This document shows positions 62,595-64,000 of a stretch of 64,000 nucleotides of DNA, in pieces. A program made the position numbers and the translations under genes. The notes under the pieces are model-generated. The model was given only the letters and a program-made list of their open reading frames with translations, was not told where the DNA came from and did not search any database. Each line of letters begins with the position of its first letter. The stretch's first letter is position 1. Where the stretch lies: NCBI GenBank assembly GCA_030386875.1, contig CM059560.1, positions 43,442,757 to 43,506,756 on the forward strand, written 5' to 3'. The stretch comes from Morinoia aosen (Eukaryota; Arthropoda; Malacostraca; Amphipoda; Talitridae).

Positions 62595-64000
62595 TTGTGC
62601 GTTGTAGAGATACCTTCTGTACTCCTTTGTGCGCTGTAGAGATACCTTCTGTACTCCTTTGTGCGCTGTAGAGATACCTTCTGTACTCCTTTGTACGCTG
62701 TAGAGATACCTTCTGTACTCCTTTGTGCGCTGTAGAGATACCTTCTGTACTCCTTTGTACGCTGTAGAGATACCTCGTGTACTCCTTTGTACGTTCTAGA
62801 GATATTTCCTGTACTCCTTTGTGCGCTGTAGAGATACCTTCTGTACTCCTTTGTGCGCTGTAGAGATACCTTCTGTACTCCTTTGTGCGCTGTAGAGATA
62901 CCTTCTGTACTCCTTTGTGCGCGGTAGAGATACCTTCTGTAATCCTTTGTGCGCTGTAGAGATACCTTCTGTACTTCTTTGTGCGCTGTAGAGATACCTC
63001 GTGTACTCCTTTGTACGCTGTAGAGATACCTTCTGTACTCCTTTGTACGCTGTAGAGATACCTCGTGTACTCCTTTGTGCGCTGTAGAGATACCTTATGT
63101 ACTCCTTTGTACGCTGTAGAGATACCTCGTGTACTCCTTTGTACGTTCTAGAGATATTTCCTGTACTCCTTTGTGCGCTGTAGAGATACCTTCTGTACTC
63201 CTTTGTGCGCTGTAGAAATACCTTCTGTACTCCTTTGTGCGCTGTAGAGATACCTTCTGTACTCCTTTGTGCGCTGTAGAGATACCTTCTGTACTCCTTT
63301 GTGCGCTGTAGAGATACCTTCTGTACTCCTTTGTGCGCTGTAGAGATACCTTCTGTACTCCTTTGTGCGCTGTAGAAATACCTTCTGTACTCCTTTGTGC
63401 GCTGTAGAGATACCTTCTGTACTCCTTTGTGCGCTGTAGAGATACCTTCTGTACTCCTTTGTGCGCTGTAGAGATACCTTCTGTACTCCTTTGTGCGCTG
63501 TAGAGAGACCTTCTGTACTCCTTTGTACGCTGTAGAGACACCTTCTGTACTCCTTTGTGCGCTGTAGAGATACCTTCTGTACTCCGTTGTGCGCTGTAGA
63601 AATACCTTCTGTACTCCTTTGTGCGCTGTAGAGATACCTTCTGTACTCCTTTGTGCGCTGTAGAGATACCTTCTGTACTCCTTTGTGCGCTGTAGAGATA
63701 CCTTCTGTACTCCTTTGTGCGCTGTAGAGATACCTTCTGTACTCCTTTGTACGCTGTAGAGACACCTTCTGTACTCCTTTGTGCGCTGTAGAGATACCTT
63801 CTGTACTCCTTTGTACGCTGTAGAGATACCTCGTGTACTCCTTTGTACGTTCTAGAGATATTTCCTGTACTCCTTTGTGCGCTGTAGAGATACCTTCTGT
63901 ACTCCTTTGTGCGCTGTAGAGATACCTTCTGTACTCCTTTGTGCGCTGTAGAGATGCCTTCTGTACTCCTTTGTACGCTGTAGAGATACCTCGTGTACTC

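Larger units (their letters stand above)
1..64000. repeat. 32-bp satellite array filling the window
   Basis: Every stretch is the same 32-bp monomer repeated head to tail in one orientation, about 2,000 copies with no unrelated insertion. Monomer starts fall at 1+32k to 14,881. After that the phase moves only at six indel-bearing monomers, and the last partial monomer starts at 63,971, exactly as those indels predict. The class A consensus is 15/32 G+C. Each monomer has one RsaI core (GTAC) near positions 26-29, and class A has GCGC at 5-8. Neither edge of the array is present. A long pure satellite suits eukaryotic heterochromatin; chromosome position and taxon cannot be told from the sequence. 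I do not recognise it as a named family. Confidence 0.99.

Noticed and set aside
1..64000. CRISPR array, suggested by a ~32-bp direct repeat
   Set aside because: Repeats are directly adjacent with no spacers, copy number is about 2,000, and there are no cas genes or leader.
1..64000. Telomeric repeat, rDNA spacer or VNTR minisatellite within a gene
   Set aside because: The monomer is not a telomere-type G-rich hexamer or heptamer, no rRNA sequence is present, and no unique gene sequence flanks the array in this window.
1..64000. CENP-B box or other known centromere motif
   Set aside because: I saw no match to the CENP-B box core in any monomer class, so a centromeric role cannot be argued from motifs.
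1..64000. Transposable element ends, inverted repeats or target-site duplications inside the array
   Set aside because: All monomers are in one orientation and no non-satellite insert or terminal inverted repeat is visible. The palindromic TCTAGA, GTAC and GCGC cores are parts of the monomer itself.

Overview
The whole 64,000-base window is one uninterrupted head-to-tail tandem array (satellite DNA) with a 32-bp monomer, about 2,000 copies. I see no gene, RNA gene, transposon, CRISPR array, origin or unique spacer anywhere in it. The array runs off both ends: base 1 starts a monomer and base 64,000 falls 30 bases into one. Register is kept throughout, apart from six monomers with small indels (+1 near 14,896, +3 near 20,592, -1 near 26,842, -1 near 37,849, -1 near 48,163, +1 near 61,708), whose net effect is +2 bases.

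Organism: nothing here identifies a taxon. A multi-hundred-kilobase-class, gene-free array with higher-order structure and long near-identical duplications is typical of eukaryotic heterochromatin (centromeric, pericentromeric, subtelomeric or sex-chromosome satellite). That placement is inference. I do not recognise the monomer as a named satellite family.

Monomers fall into a few classes. I set phase so that each begins TTGT. A (majority) begins TTGTGCGCTG and carries TTCTG at positions 21-25. D is A with position 5 G to A. B is D with TCGTG at 21-25. B' is A with TCGTG. C begins TTGTACGTTC, carries an XbaI hexamer (TCTAGA) and has TT at positions 19-20. E is a rare class with a PstI hexamer (CTGCAG). 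The order is not random: B is nearly always followed by C, and C by A. A 7-monomer, 224-bp unit C-A-A-A-D-A-B is the commonest theme, mixed with runs of up to 18 A and a B'-D-B-A-B-C block.

Above this are nested duplications, all close to whole numbers of monomers: 25 units (800 bp, 15.45-17.09 kb), 33 units (1,056 bp, 28.58-30.58 kb), 37 units (1,184 bp, 3.4-5.8 and 55.4-57.7 kb), 60 units (1,920 bp, 32.1-35.5 kb), and a 344-unit tandem duplication of 11,007 bp (25.39-36.39 and 36.39-47.40 kb). I found only two substitutions between the 11-kb copies. Older dispersed duplications link about 8.9-12.5 with 17.2-20.7 kb, 20.0-24.3 with 50.0-54.2 kb, and 0.45-7.5 with 52.4-61.5 kb.

The minus strand has many open frames, up to 628 codons, made of 32-residue repeats. 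They follow from a 32-bp monomer (not a multiple of 3) that has no minus-strand stop in any frame except a TAG in class C, so I do not call them genes. The point of interest is a readable record of satellite evolution: class grammar, nested higher-order repeats and a hybrid monomer at a crossover junction. I found no new protein or RNA system. All comparisons were made by eye; boundaries of duplications are good to roughly one or a few monomers.
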